Origin: Burkholderia sp. 4M9327F10
GTDB lineage: Bacteria > Pseudomonadota > Gammaproteobacteria > Burkholderiales > Burkholderiaceae
Assembly (NCBI RefSeq): GCF_005503145.1
Contig: NZ_SCNV01000060.1
Coordinates: 1-51,849, forward strand
DNA: 51,849 nt
Reading direction: 5' to 3'
Shown: one piece after another, positions 1 to 8,416 of the stretch
How the letters are laid out: each line of letters opens with the position of its first letter
Numbering within the stretch: the first letter of the stretch is position 1
Position numbers and translations under genes: made by a program
The notes under the pieces: model-generated
Told to the model about the DNA's origin: nothing
Databases searched by the model: none
What the model saw: the letters and a program-made list of their open reading frames with translations, nothing else

Positions 1-2
1 GG

Positions 3-86
<84 letters not shown>

Positions 87-127
87 CAGTGGTAGCTTAT
101 TTGCTAAGTAGTTGGGGCGCGCGTGGG

Positions 128-453
128 TTTCCCATGCAAACCCATCCGCGACGCACGAAGTGCGGAGTGGGGTGGATGAGTGCTGTGTCACGAACGGGGG
201 AAAAGCGAGGGCAGGTCTTGTCTTGGGCCGTTTCCGGTGGCAGACCTAGATGGCTCACTACGGGCTAGCGGTTGCAGCCCGCTTTCTTTGCTTACTTTCT
301 TTGCGGCGGCAAAGAAAGTAAGTGCCGCCCCGCACAGGGGCAACGCCAATAGACCAAAAACAAAGCAAGGAAAGGCCAACACCGCAAGAACAACAACCAA
401 AATCAAAGCGCCGCAGGCAAAACCAAAAACCCCCGTGTAAGGCAAAAAAACCA
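128..453 (-). repeat. Structured 3'-UTR repeat element, copy A (after iolB)
   Basis: Read on the minus strand, the element starts three bases after the iolB stop codon with seven T then GCCTT, continues through a T/G-rich block of about 130 bases, then a GCCCC-TGTGC-GGGGC hairpin, then a 14-bp hairpin (291-304 pairing with 309-322, loop GGCG). It ends near the shared motif TTTCCCATGCAAAC (128-141). It aligns over nearly its whole length with copy C (31271-31596) and over about 240 bases with copy B. The hairpin stem differs from that of copies B and C by a C-to-T/G-to-A exchange and by loss of one T/A pair, so pairing is kept. Short open frames inside it are not credible genes. Confidence 0.85.
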
Positions 454-1251
454 TCATTCTTTATGAATAATCCACTCATGCGCCGGATCATTCTTAAAAT
501 GCCAAACCCTCTGCTTCCCAGCCATAACATTCAGGTAGTACGAATCATACCCATAGGGCACAACAACAGGATGATACCCACGAGGAACCATAACAACATC
601 ATGATCCTCAACAGCCATGGACTCATCGATATCCCGCGAATCGGTATACACGCGCTGAAAAGCAAACCCCTGCGCCGGATCAAGCCGATGATAATAAGTC
701 TCCTCGAGCGAGCTCTCGAGCGGCACATTATCAGTGTCATGCTTATGCGGCGGATAGCTTGAAGCATGCCCGCCAGGCGTGCGAACCTCAACAACCAGCA
801 ACGACTCCGCAGCCTCAGTCTGCGGCAAGATATCGCATACATACCGCGTGTTGAGCCCCTTGCCCCGCGTGGAACGCTTCATCTGCGATGGCTCGATCAG
901 CCGTGCCGCAAACTCACCCTTGGCAGGCGCACTCGCCACCCCCACCTCCGCGTCGCGCAGCGCCCGCACCGTGGCCCGCACGCCGGGCGGCAAATACACC
1001 GCATAGGGCGCGGCATCCTCAAACACGCTGTCGCGTGAGCCGAGACTGCTCCATTTCTGATCCGCGGTCTCGACATCCACCGCGCCCGCCAGCACCACAA
1101 TACACACCTCGCGCGTCGGCTCGAACACATGCACGACCTCGCTCGTGTTCAACCGGTACGCCGCAAAACCCACATAGCGCCATGACGCCGTCTCCGGCGT
1201 TACCCGCGCGATCGTTTGGCCCTCGCGCTGTGCCTTCACCAGCAAACTCAT
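454..1251 (-). CDS. iolB: 5-deoxy-glucuronate isomerase
   Basis: IolB isomerises 5-deoxy-D-glucuronate to 2-deoxy-5-keto-D-gluconate in cytosolic myo-inositol breakdown. The 265-residue protein has the usual family length and a two-cupin layout. Likely metal ligands are visible in PPHKHD (H169, H171), in EETYYHR (E183 or E184) and in GYHP (H227). Its ATG overlaps the iolE stop by four bases (ATGA), so it is the last gene of the leftward transporter-iolCDEB run. The final 54 codons are odd: 49 end in G or T, whereas upstream codons mostly end in C or G. This tail runs straight into repeat copy A. Identification is firm; the codon shift is a direct reading. Confidence 0.96.
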   Translation of the reverse strand: MSLLVKAQREGQTIARVTPETASWRYVGFAAYRLNTSEVVHVFEPTREVCIVVLAGAVDVETADQKWSSLGSRDSVFEDAAPYAVYLPPGVRATVRALRDAEVGVASAPAKGEFAARLIEPSQMKRSTRGKGLNTRYVCDILPQTEAAESLLVVEVRTPGGHASSYPPHKHDTDNVPLESSLEETYYHRLDPAQGFAFQRVYTDSRDIDESMAVEDHDVVMVPRGYHPVVVPYGYDSYYLNVMAGKQRVWHFKNDPAHEWIIHKE

Positions 1252-2174
1252 GCTGCCTCCTTCGTGCTGGACTCGCCCGCATCGAGCGGCGCATCCACCA
1301 GCGAACGCAATGTCCGGTATCCTTTCTCCGCATACGCATACGACGCCGCAATCACCGGGTCCTGTTCCGCTTCCACCACCAGCCAGCCGCGATAGCCGTG
1401 CCGCTTCAGGCGCCCGATAATCGCTGGGAAATCCACCGCGCCGTCACCCGGAACCGTGAACGCGCCGTTGATCACCGAATCCAGAAAACTCCAGTTGCGG
1501 TTGCGCGCCAGTTTCGTCACCGCCGGGCGCACGTCCTTGCAATGCACGTGGCACACCCGCCCGATATGCTTGTCGAGCACTGTCACCGGATCGCCGCCGG
1601 CAAACGTAATGTGCCCCGCGTCGAACAGCAGGCCAACGGCCTCGCTCGTGCGTGCCATCAGGTTGTCGACGTCGGTGGGCGTTTCCACGTAAGCGCCCAT
1701 ATGGTGGTGGTACGCGAGACGCACGCCGCGGCTTAATGTATAGCGGGCGAATTCGTCCACGCGAGCGGCATAGGTGTCCCACTGCGCTTCGCTAAAGAAG
1801 CGCGGGCGCTGGTACAGCGGTTGCGGGGCGCCCTGGATCGAATCGGCCACCTCGCCGTACACCATCACCGTCGCCCCGTTACGCGACAGCAGTTCCAGGT
1901 GCGAGTCCACTGACGCAATCTCTTCTTCGACGCTGCGGTGCGCCAGCTTGCCCGAATACCAGCCGGAGACGAGCGCCAGGTCGTATTGTGCGAGCAGCGC
2001 TTTCAGGGCCTGTGGTTCGCGTGGAAACTTGTTGCCGAGCTCAAACCCGTCATAACCGATTGCACGTCCTTCGGTCAGCGCAACGTCGAGCGGCGTTTCG
2101 CCGCCCAGGGACGGCAAGTCGTCGTTCATCCACGACAGCGGGTTGATGCCAATACGTACTTCGAACTGAGTCAT
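1248..2174 (-). CDS. iolE: myo-inosose-2 dehydratase
   Basis: IolE dehydrates 2-keto-myo-inositol (the IolG product) to the diketone hydrolysed by IolD. The protein is a 308-residue xylose-isomerase-like TIM barrel. Candidate metal and catalytic residues include H156-H158, D185/H188 in DAGH, H209/H211 in HVHCKD and E268/E270 near the end of the barrel. The start at 2174 gives the family N-terminus (MTQFEVRIGINP) and has GAGG a few bases upstream; a longer open frame upstream has no family similarity. It follows iolD by 10 bases and overlaps iolB by four, implying one transcript. Confidence 0.95.
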   Translation of the reverse strand: MTQFEVRIGINPLSWMNDDLPSLGGETPLDVALTEGRAIGYDGFELGNKFPREPQALKALLAQYDLALVSGWYSGKLAHRSVEEEIASVDSHLELLSRNGATVMVYGEVADSIQGAPQPLYQRPRFFSEAQWDTYAARVDEFARYTLSRGVRLAYHHHMGAYVETPTDVDNLMARTSEAVGLLFDAGHITFAGGDPVTVLDKHIGRVCHVHCKDVRPAVTKLARNRNWSFLDSVINGAFTVPGDGAVDFPAIIGRLKRHGYRGWLVVEAEQDPVIAASYAYAEKGYRTLRSLVDAPLDAGESSTKEAA

Positions 2175-2184
2175 GCCAGTGTCC

Positions 2185-4146
2185 TCAATCGTTTTCGGTG
2201 TCGCCGGCGCCTTTGGTGCGCTCGGCAATCTGGGCTTCGTATTTCTCACGCGCCGCGCGCACGCTTTCGCGCTCCGACACTTCCGGCACGGCCACTTCCC
2301 ACCACCAGCCGCCATCGTCGGTGGTGCGGGCGGCGTCGGTGTCGATGCTGATCAGGTACGTACGGTCGGCTGCGCGTGCGCGTTGCAACGCGGCTTCCAG
2401 TTCGGCAATGTTCGCCACGTGTTCCGCTTGTGCACCGAGCGAGCGTGCATGAGCGGCGAAATCGATCGGCGGTGCGCCGAGCGGACCCTGCTCGCAATCG
2501 TCGAACATATTGTTGAACGGTGCGCCGCCGCAGGCCTGTTGCAGGCGGTTGATACAGCCGTAGCCGCGATTGTCGAGCACGACGATGATCAGCTTGGCGC
2601 CGAGCATGACCGAGGTGGCAATCTCGCTGTTCATCATCAGATAGCTGCCGTCGCCGACCATCACAATGACGTCGCGCTCGGGGCGGGCCAGCTTCGCGCC
2701 GAGGCCGCCGGCGATCTCGTAACCCATGCAGGAATAGCCGTATTCGACGTGGTAGGCGCCGGGACGGCCCGCGCGCCATAGCTTGTGCAGTTCCGCGGGC
2801 AAGGTGCCGGCCGCGCATACGACGATATCGTCGGTGGCCGAGATCGCGCTCGAACGCTGCACGGCGCCGATCACGTCCGCGTCATACGGCAGGACGGACT
2901 CGTGTTGCGGGGCATGCGTGAGCATCCCCACCGCGTCGCGCCAGCCCGCTGCCAGCTTGCGTGCGCGGGCGGTCCACGCGGGATCGGCGTGCCAGCCGCC
3001 GAGCTGTGCGGCGAGCGCGTCGAGCGCAAGGCGCGCATCGGCCTCGACCACGAGTCCACGATGCTTGAGGCCATCGAACGCATTCGCGTTGATGCCAATC
3101 ACGTCTGCTTGCGTAAACAACGTGTTCGAGCCGGTCGTGAAATCCTGCAGACGTGTGCCGATGGCGAGCACGCAATCGGCGTCGTGCGCGAGCGCGTTGG
3201 CTGCGGGCGAACCGGTCACGCCCAGTGCACCGGCGTTGAGCGGATCGTTCCATGGCAGCGTGCCTTTGCCTGCCTGGGTCTCCGCCACGGGGATGCCGTG
3301 CGCGGTGGCGAAGGCGTGCAGCGCCTGCGTAGCCTGCCCATACAGCACGCCGCCGCCGGCCACGATCAGCGGCCGGCTTGCGCGCCGCAAGCGTTCGAGT
3401 GCGGCGTCAATCTCTTCGGCAACCGGTGCGGGCGTATGGAAACCGACCACGCGCGGTTCGAAGAAGTCAGCCGGGAAATCCCATGCGGCGGCCTGCACAT
3501 CCTGCGGCAGCGCCAGCGTAACCGGGCCGCACAAGGCGGCATCGGTCAGCACGCGCAGTGCGCGCGGCAGCGCGCTCAGCAATTGCGCGGGATGCACGAT
3601 GCGGTCGAAGTAGCGCGAGACGGGCTTGAACGCGTCGTTGGCCGAGATGCCGCCGTCGTGAAAGTCCTCGACCTGCTGCAGCACCGGGTCCGGTGCGCGC
3701 GAGACGAAGGTGTCGCCGGGCAGCAGCAGGACCGGCAGACGGTTCACGTGGGCGAGCGCGGCGGCGGTGAGCAGATTGGTCGCGCCGGGGCCGATGGAGG
3801 TGGTGACCGCCATCATCCGGCGCCGGAAATGTGCCTTCGCATACGCAATCGCACTATGCGCCATCGCCTGCTCGTTGTGTGCACGCAGCGTCGGCAGCTC
3901 ATGACGATGCTGGTACAGCGCTTCGCCAATCCCCGCGACGTTGCCATGCCCGAAGATCGCGAAGACGCCGCCGAACAGCGGCTCGGTGCCGTTTCCGTCC
4001 TCGGTCCTGACATGCTGCGCGGCGAGGTAGCGCACGAGCGCCTGCGCGGTGGTAAGCCGCAGCGTGCCCGGCGTCGGCGCAGGCGATGCAGTAGCGGGGG
4101 CATGATGAGTGGAGGCCGGATCGTGATGCAAGATGCGCTGGTTCAT
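2185..4146 (-). CDS. iolD: 3D-(3,5/4)-trihydroxycyclohexane-1,2-dione acylhydrolase
   Basis: IolD is a thiamine-diphosphate enzyme that opens the inositol ring, giving 5-deoxy-D-glucuronate. The 653-residue protein has the acetolactate-synthase-like order: N-terminal pyrimidine-binding domain with GGVFAIFGHGN, central domain, and C-terminal pyrophosphate domain whose metal motif begins GDGS at about residue 498 and closes near VVLDNRGYG. The ATG at 4144-4146 overlaps the iolC stop by four bases; the longer upstream frame lies inside iolC and is rejected. The first 30 residues are a His/Ala/Pro-rich extension. Position between iolC and iolE fits an iolCDEB order. Confidence 0.96.
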   Translation of the reverse strand: MNQRILHHDPASTHHAPATASPAPTPGTLRLTTAQALVRYLAAQHVRTEDGNGTEPLFGGVFAIFGHGNVAGIGEALYQHRHELPTLRAHNEQAMAHSAIAYAKAHFRRRMMAVTTSIGPGATNLLTAAALAHVNRLPVLLLPGDTFVSRAPDPVLQQVEDFHDGGISANDAFKPVSRYFDRIVHPAQLLSALPRALRVLTDAALCGPVTLALPQDVQAAAWDFPADFFEPRVVGFHTPAPVAEEIDAALERLRRASRPLIVAGGGVLYGQATQALHAFATAHGIPVAETQAGKGTLPWNDPLNAGALGVTGSPAANALAHDADCVLAIGTRLQDFTTGSNTLFTQADVIGINANAFDGLKHRGLVVEADARLALDALAAQLGGWHADPAWTARARKLAAGWRDAVGMLTHAPQHESVLPYDADVIGAVQRSSAISATDDIVVCAAGTLPAELHKLWRAGRPGAYHVEYGYSCMGYEIAGGLGAKLARPERDVIVMVGDGSYLMMNSEIATSVMLGAKLIIVVLDNRGYGCINRLQQACGGAPFNNMFDDCEQGPLGAPPIDFAAHARSLGAQAEHVANIAELEAALQRARAADRTYLISIDTDAARTTDDGGWWWEVAVPEVSERESVRAAREKYEAQIAERTKGAGDTEND

Positions 4147-6167
4147 GCAGCCTGCTCCTGGTGAACGATGGGCGGCGTCGCGCCGCGCGCCGTGATGCTG
4201 CCTCGGGTGGCGCGCCATGCGGCGATCAGCGTTTCAAAGGTCTGACGTACCCGAGCGATCAGTTCGCCGTCGCCAATCGAGCCGGCGAGCCACGCCTGGC
4301 TCGGTTCATGGAAAATCGTGCGGCCCACCGTGAAACCCCGGCAGGTTGCCGATTGCGCTGCTGCACGAAAGCCTTCGCTCAGTTGTTCGACCGCCGCCGA
4401 CAATCCGAGCAGCACCACACCACGGCAGTACGGATCGCGTTCGGCGATCAGCGCGTCGATGGCCTGCCACTGCGCGGCTTCCATCGGTTCGAGCTTCCAC
4501 CACTCCGGGTAGATGCCAATGTTGTACAGGCGCTTCAAGGCGCGGTACACGGTGTCCGAGCCACCCGGCAGGTGCGCGTGCCTGGGCGGAATCACTTCGA
4601 GCAGCAGTTCATGACCGCTCGCCTGGGTTGCATCGTAGAGCGCGCGCAATTGCGCTTCCTGTTCGAGCCGCTGCTCGATAGCTTCGTCGGGGTGGTATTG
4701 CACAAGGCACTTCACGACATGTTCTTGCGGCCAACTGGTGAGCGTGGTGCCGATCGAGCGTCCGTGATCGAACACGAGCGGCACCGAGCCCGGCAGTTCC
4801 ACCGGGCGGCCGAGCCACCAGCCGCGGCCGGTGGCGGCGTTTAGCGCGTCCTGGCCATAGCGGTCGTCGATCAGCACGCCGATACGCCCTTGCAAGCCGA
4901 GCGCGCTTTCGGTCTGCGCGACGGCCTCGACAAACAGGCTCTTCAACTGTGCAATGCGCGCTTCGTCCGCTCCTGTCTGCTGCGCCAGATCGAAGAACTG
5001 GTTGCGGTGATCGAAGGCGAAGCCGAGTACTTCACCCCATTGCTTGCGGGCAGGGGAGACGCGGTGCAGCCGCGCGAGCTTCGCATCGCGGTCGGGGCGG
5101 CGCATGCGCTGCGGGTCCGCTTTCGCTTCGGCGAGGAAATACTCCAGTTCGGCCGGCGTCGGCATTGCCGGGGCGCAGCCGTGGCGCGACACGACCAGCG
5201 CGCCGCTCGCGTTCGCGGCCCGCGCGCACGCGTCGAGCGGCTGATCGCGCAGCCAGCCGGACAGGAAGCCGGAGGCAAACGCATCGCCCGCGCCGAGCAC
5301 GTTCAACACTTCCACTTCAACGCCGCCGTGGATTGGCGCGTCGTCGAGCGAGGGCGGCACGTCGCCGTCGATGATCTGGCAGCCGAGCGGACCGCGCTTG
5401 ACCACCAGCGTGGCCGGCGTCACGGCGCGCACCATCGCCAGCGCGTCGATCAGCTCGGTCTTGCCGCCGGCAATGCGGAACTCCTCCTCGGTGCCGATCA
5501 CGAGATCCATCAAGGGCAGGATGCGCTGGATATGCGCCGTGACATCCTCGCTTGCGACGAAGCGGGTTTCGCCATCGGCCTTGCCGGTGAGACCCCACAG
5601 CACGGGACGGTAGTCGATATCGAGCACCGTGCGCACGCCATTGCGGCGCGCGTAATCGAGTGCGCGGCGGCTCGCGCGGTTCACCTGTTCGGTGGAGAAG
5701 TGCGTGCCGGTAATCAGCAATGCTTTCGATGAGGCGATGAACGCTTCGTCGAAATCCGCTTCGTCCACGGCCATGTCGGCGCAGTTTTCGCGGTAGAAAA
5801 TCAGCGGGAAGGTATCGCGGTCCTTGAGGCCGAGCAGCACGAGCGCGGTCAGGCGCTCATGGTCGACGCGCACGTGGCTGACGTCGCAACCTTCCTTTGT
5901 GAGCGTTTCGGTGAGGAAGCGTCCCATATGGTCGTTGCCGACTCGCGCGAGCATGGCCGCGTCGAGTCCGAGCCGCGCACAGCCGAAGGCGATATTGGCC
6001 GACGAGCCGCCAAGGTACTTCGCAAAGCTCGACACGTCTTCGAGCCGCGCGCCGACCTGCTGGGCGTAGAGATCGACCGCCAGCCGGCCGAGGCAGATAA
6101 TGTCGCGGCTGCGGCCCGGAGCAAAGCGGCTGCCCGTGGAAGACGTGGATGTGCTGGTGAGAGCCAT
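4143..6167 (-). CDS. iolC: Fused 5-dehydro-2-deoxygluconokinase / DUF2090 aldolase-like protein
   Basis: The N-terminal half (about 20-345) is a PfkB sugar kinase with the early motif YLGGSSANIAFG and the catalytic GAGDAFASG (292-300, catalytic D295); it would phosphorylate 2-deoxy-5-keto-D-gluconate. The C-terminal half (about 360-660) is a DUF2090 domain, known in proteobacterial IolC fusions and assigned to cleavage of the phosphorylated sugar acid, the job of IolJ. The 674-residue length is about twice that of a stand-alone IolC, and no separate iolJ occurs here. It lies 53 bases after the ABC ATPase gene and overlaps iolD by four bases. Kinase identity is firm; the aldolase role is family knowledge, not shown by sequence alone. 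Confidence 0.93.
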   Translation of the reverse strand: MALTSTSTSSTGSRFAPGRSRDIICLGRLAVDLYAQQVGARLEDVSSFAKYLGGSSANIAFGCARLGLDAAMLARVGNDHMGRFLTETLTKEGCDVSHVRVDHERLTALVLLGLKDRDTFPLIFYRENCADMAVDEADFDEAFIASSKALLITGTHFSTEQVNRASRRALDYARRNGVRTVLDIDYRPVLWGLTGKADGETRFVASEDVTAHIQRILPLMDLVIGTEEEFRIAGGKTELIDALAMVRAVTPATLVVKRGPLGCQIIDGDVPPSLDDAPIHGGVEVEVLNVLGAGDAFASGFLSGWLRDQPLDACARAANASGALVVSRHGCAPAMPTPAELEYFLAEAKADPQRMRRPDRDAKLARLHRVSPARKQWGEVLGFAFDHRNQFFDLAQQTGADEARIAQLKSLFVEAVAQTESALGLQGRIGVLIDDRYGQDALNAATGRGWWLGRPVELPGSVPLVFDHGRSIGTTLTSWPQEHVVKCLVQYHPDEAIEQRLEQEAQLRALYDATQASGHELLLEVIPPRHAHLPGGSDTVYRALKRLYNIGIYPEWWKLEPMEAAQWQAIDALIAERDPYCRGVVLLGLSAAVEQLSEGFRAAAQSATCRGFTVGRTIFHEPSQAWLAGSIGDGELIARVRQTFETLIAAWRATRGSITARGATPPIVHQEQAA

Positions 6168-6220
6168 GAAATGTCCTGTATGTCCTGGTGCCTGACTGAC
6201 GCGCCGGGGCGCGGTGCAAG

Positions 6221-7057
6221 TCAGATCGTCGCGCCTTCGAGTTCGCCGATCATCTTCTGCATTTCGGCGCCGCCGGCCATCATGTCGAGCACTTCGTCCT
6301 TGGTAATGGTGTCCTTGGTGAAGGTGCCGAGCGATTTGCCGCGATTGAGCAGCGTGAACGAATCGCCGATCGGATAGGCGTGGTGCACGTTGTGCGTGAT
6401 GAAGATCACGGAGATGCCTTTGGCCCGCGCCGTATGGATCAGCTTGAGTACGTTAAAGCTCTGCTTGACGCCGAGCGCCGCTGTTGGCTCGTCGAGAATC
6501 AGCACGCGTGCGCCGAAGTGAATCGCCCGTGCAATCGCGAGGCACTGCTTCTCGCCGCCCGACATGGTGCCGATCGGCTGATGCGGGTCGCGCACGTTGA
6601 TGCCCATTTCCGCGAGCTTGTCGCGTGAGGCGGTCGCGCAATGGTCGAGGTCCATCACATTGATGAAGCCAAACAGCTTTTTCTGCGGCTCGCGTCCCAT
6701 GAAGAAATTACGCGCCACCGAAAGCAGCGGCACCAGCGCGAGATCCTGATAGACGGTGGCAATGCCGAGATCGAGCGCGTCCTTGGGCGACGTGAAGCGC
6801 ACGGGCTTGCCGTCGACGAGGTAGGCGCCTTCGCTTGGCTGGTGCACACCGGCCAGCGTCTTGATGAGGGTGGATTTGCCTGCACCGTTATCGCCGAGCA
6901 GGCAATGCACTTCACCGCGTTTGAGACGCAGCGTGATGTCCTTCAGCGCGATGACGTTGCCGAAATAGCGGCTGACGTTTTCAAGCGACAGAATGTAATC
7001 GCCGGAGGCTGCCTGGACGGCGTCCTCTGCGGTGTGGTTCGTGGTGGTGTTCATCAT
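6221..7057 (-). CDS. Sugar ABC transporter ATP-binding protein, single NBD
   Basis: This is a cytoplasmic ATPase subunit for the adjacent permease. In 278 residues it shows one complete nucleotide-binding domain: Walker A GDNGAGKS (55-62), Q-loop Q104, signature MSGGEKQ (165-171), Walker B VLILDEP (185-191) and switch H222. Many carbohydrate importers of this class (RbsA, XylG) carry two fused NBDs of about 500 residues; this one has a single NBD as in fructose-type FrcA. It ends in an acidic/Met-containing tail. Two adjacent ATGs are possible starts. Eleven bases separate it from the permease. Inositol is inferred as substrate from the operon. Confidence 0.9.
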   Translation of the reverse strand: MMNTTTNHTAEDAVQAASGDYILSLENVSRYFGNVIALKDITLRLKRGEVHCLLGDNGAGKSTLIKTLAGVHQPSEGAYLVDGKPVRFTSPKDALDLGIATVYQDLALVPLLSVARNFFMGREPQKKLFGFINVMDLDHCATASRDKLAEMGINVRDPHQPIGTMSGGEKQCLAIARAIHFGARVLILDEPTAALGVKQSFNVLKLIHTARAKGISVIFITHNVHHAYPIGDSFTLLNRGKSLGTFTKDTITKDEVLDMMAGGAEMQKMIGELEGATI

Positions 7058-7068
7058 GACCTCCCCGA

Positions 7069-8223
7069 TTAGCGCGATGCCGCAACGCGGCTGCGCACGT
7101 AGTGGTTAAAGAGCACCGCGAACAGCAGCATCGCGCCGAGGAAGACGCGGAACCAGTCCGAATCGATATTCGTATAGGTGATGCCGATCTGCACGACGCC
7201 GAAGATCAGCGCGCCGAAGGAGGCGCCCACCACCGAACCGTAGCCGCCGGTCAGCAAGGTGCCGCCGATCACCGCGGCAATGATGGCTTCGAATTCCGCC
7301 TGCAGGCCGCGGTCGGCCGCGGCCGAGCCAATGTCGCAGACCTGCAGCACGGAATAGAGGCAGGAGCAGAACGCAGTCAATACGAACAGTGAGATCTTCA
7401 CGCGGCGCACCGGCACGCCGACATTCTTCGCGGCATTGGCGTCGCCGCCCACAGCAAAGATCCAGTTGCCGAATTGCGTCTTGGCGAGGGTGAACGCGCA
7501 GACGGCGGCCAGCGCGAACCACCACAGGATGACTTTCGGAATTCCCGGCACGAGCGGCAAGCCGTTGTCGAGCAGCTTGACGACGCCGATATGGCCGAGC
7601 CACAGAAACAGGCCCTTGAACGCGACGCCCTGGAACAGCGCGTGAGCCAGCCAGCTTTGCGCGGCAACGTCGCCGACACCGGAGATGATGGTGCGGTCGG
7701 CGAACATCACCGAGAGCGCGAGCGTGAGGCCGCGCAGGATAAACAGGAAGGCCAGCGTGACGATGAACGAGGGCAGCCGGGTGCGCATCACGAGGTAGCC
7801 GTTCAGCGCGCCGAGCAGCATCGAACCGGCAAAGGCAAACAGGATCGACAGCGCAATCGGCCAGTGAAAGTACATGGTCGGCAGCGCGACCATCATGCCG
7901 GAGAAGCCGATCATCGAGCCGATCGACAGGTCGAACTCACCGGCGATCATCAGCAGGCACGCGCCCACTGCGATGATCCCAAGATACGCGGCAACCTGCG
8001 ACCAGTTCATCACGCCGTCGAGGTTGAACATGCCGGAGCTGCCGGCTGCGAACCCGAACACGAGGAACACCATGACGGTGCCGGCCAGAGCGGCGAATTC
8101 CGGGCGGCTCAGCAGATGCTTGAACCACGATTCGCGGCGCACGCGCTCGTCAGCGACAGCAGCGCTGCCGGTTTCCTGTTCGGAACGGGGATGTTTGGCG
8201 TGGAAAGGGTTGGCGACGCCCAT
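7069..8223 (-). CDS. Sugar ABC transporter permease, probably inositol
   Basis: This is an inner-membrane permease of the BPD_transp_2 (RbsC/XylH/FrcB) class, 384 residues. After a hydrophilic N-terminus of about 45 residues it has roughly ten hydrophobic helices, the first near FAALAGTVMVFLVFGF. The characteristic EAIIAAVIGGTLLTGGYGSV stretch lies in the C-terminal third. The start at 8223 is preceded by AGGAG, and the longer upstream frame is dominated by Arg/Ser/Pro and is rejected. It lies between the binding-protein and ATPase genes in the same direction. Substrate is inferred from context. Confidence 0.92.
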   Translation of the reverse strand: MGVANPFHAKHPRSEQETGSAAVADERVRRESWFKHLLSRPEFAALAGTVMVFLVFGFAAGSSGMFNLDGVMNWSQVAAYLGIIAVGACLLMIAGEFDLSIGSMIGFSGMMVALPTMYFHWPIALSILFAFAGSMLLGALNGYLVMRTRLPSFIVTLAFLFILRGLTLALSVMFADRTIISGVGDVAAQSWLAHALFQGVAFKGLFLWLGHIGVVKLLDNGLPLVPGIPKVILWWFALAAVCAFTLAKTQFGNWIFAVGGDANAAKNVGVPVRRVKISLFVLTAFCSCLYSVLQVCDIGSAAADRGLQAEFEAIIAAVIGGTLLTGGYGSVVGASFGALIFGVVQIGITYTNIDSDWFRVFLGAMLLFAVLFNHYVRSRVAASR

Positions 8224-8314
8224 TGAAACTCTCCTTGATGCGCCGGTGCGGCGCGCCGTGACGGCGCTTCGCTGACAGGCGCTTGATGCAGGTGAAGTGC
8301 AAGTGAAACCTTGC

Positions 8315-8368
8315 GAAGGGAAGCGGGGGCGGCCGGGCCAGTGGCGGCTGGCCGCATCCGCTCCCTTC
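8315..8368 (-). other. Long imperfect hairpin between binding-protein and permease genes
   Basis: The arms 8315-8334 and 8350-8368 are complementary over about 19 bases, with one bulge and two mismatches, around a loop of about 15 bases. There is no T tract, so it is unlikely to be a simple terminator. Its place just after the periplasmic binding-protein gene resembles the mRNA-stabilising hairpins of other ABC operons, where they raise binding-protein yield over the membrane subunits. The function is inferred. Confidence 0.55.
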
Positions 8369-8416
8369 ATGTCTGCCGGGACGGTTCTCGCATGCCCGGA
8401 TTCAATCCAGCATTGC

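Noticed and set aside
180..762. Short open frames inside repeat copy A and running into iolB
   Set aside because: They reproduce the repeat in arbitrary frames, differ in length between copies and have no ribosome-binding sites.
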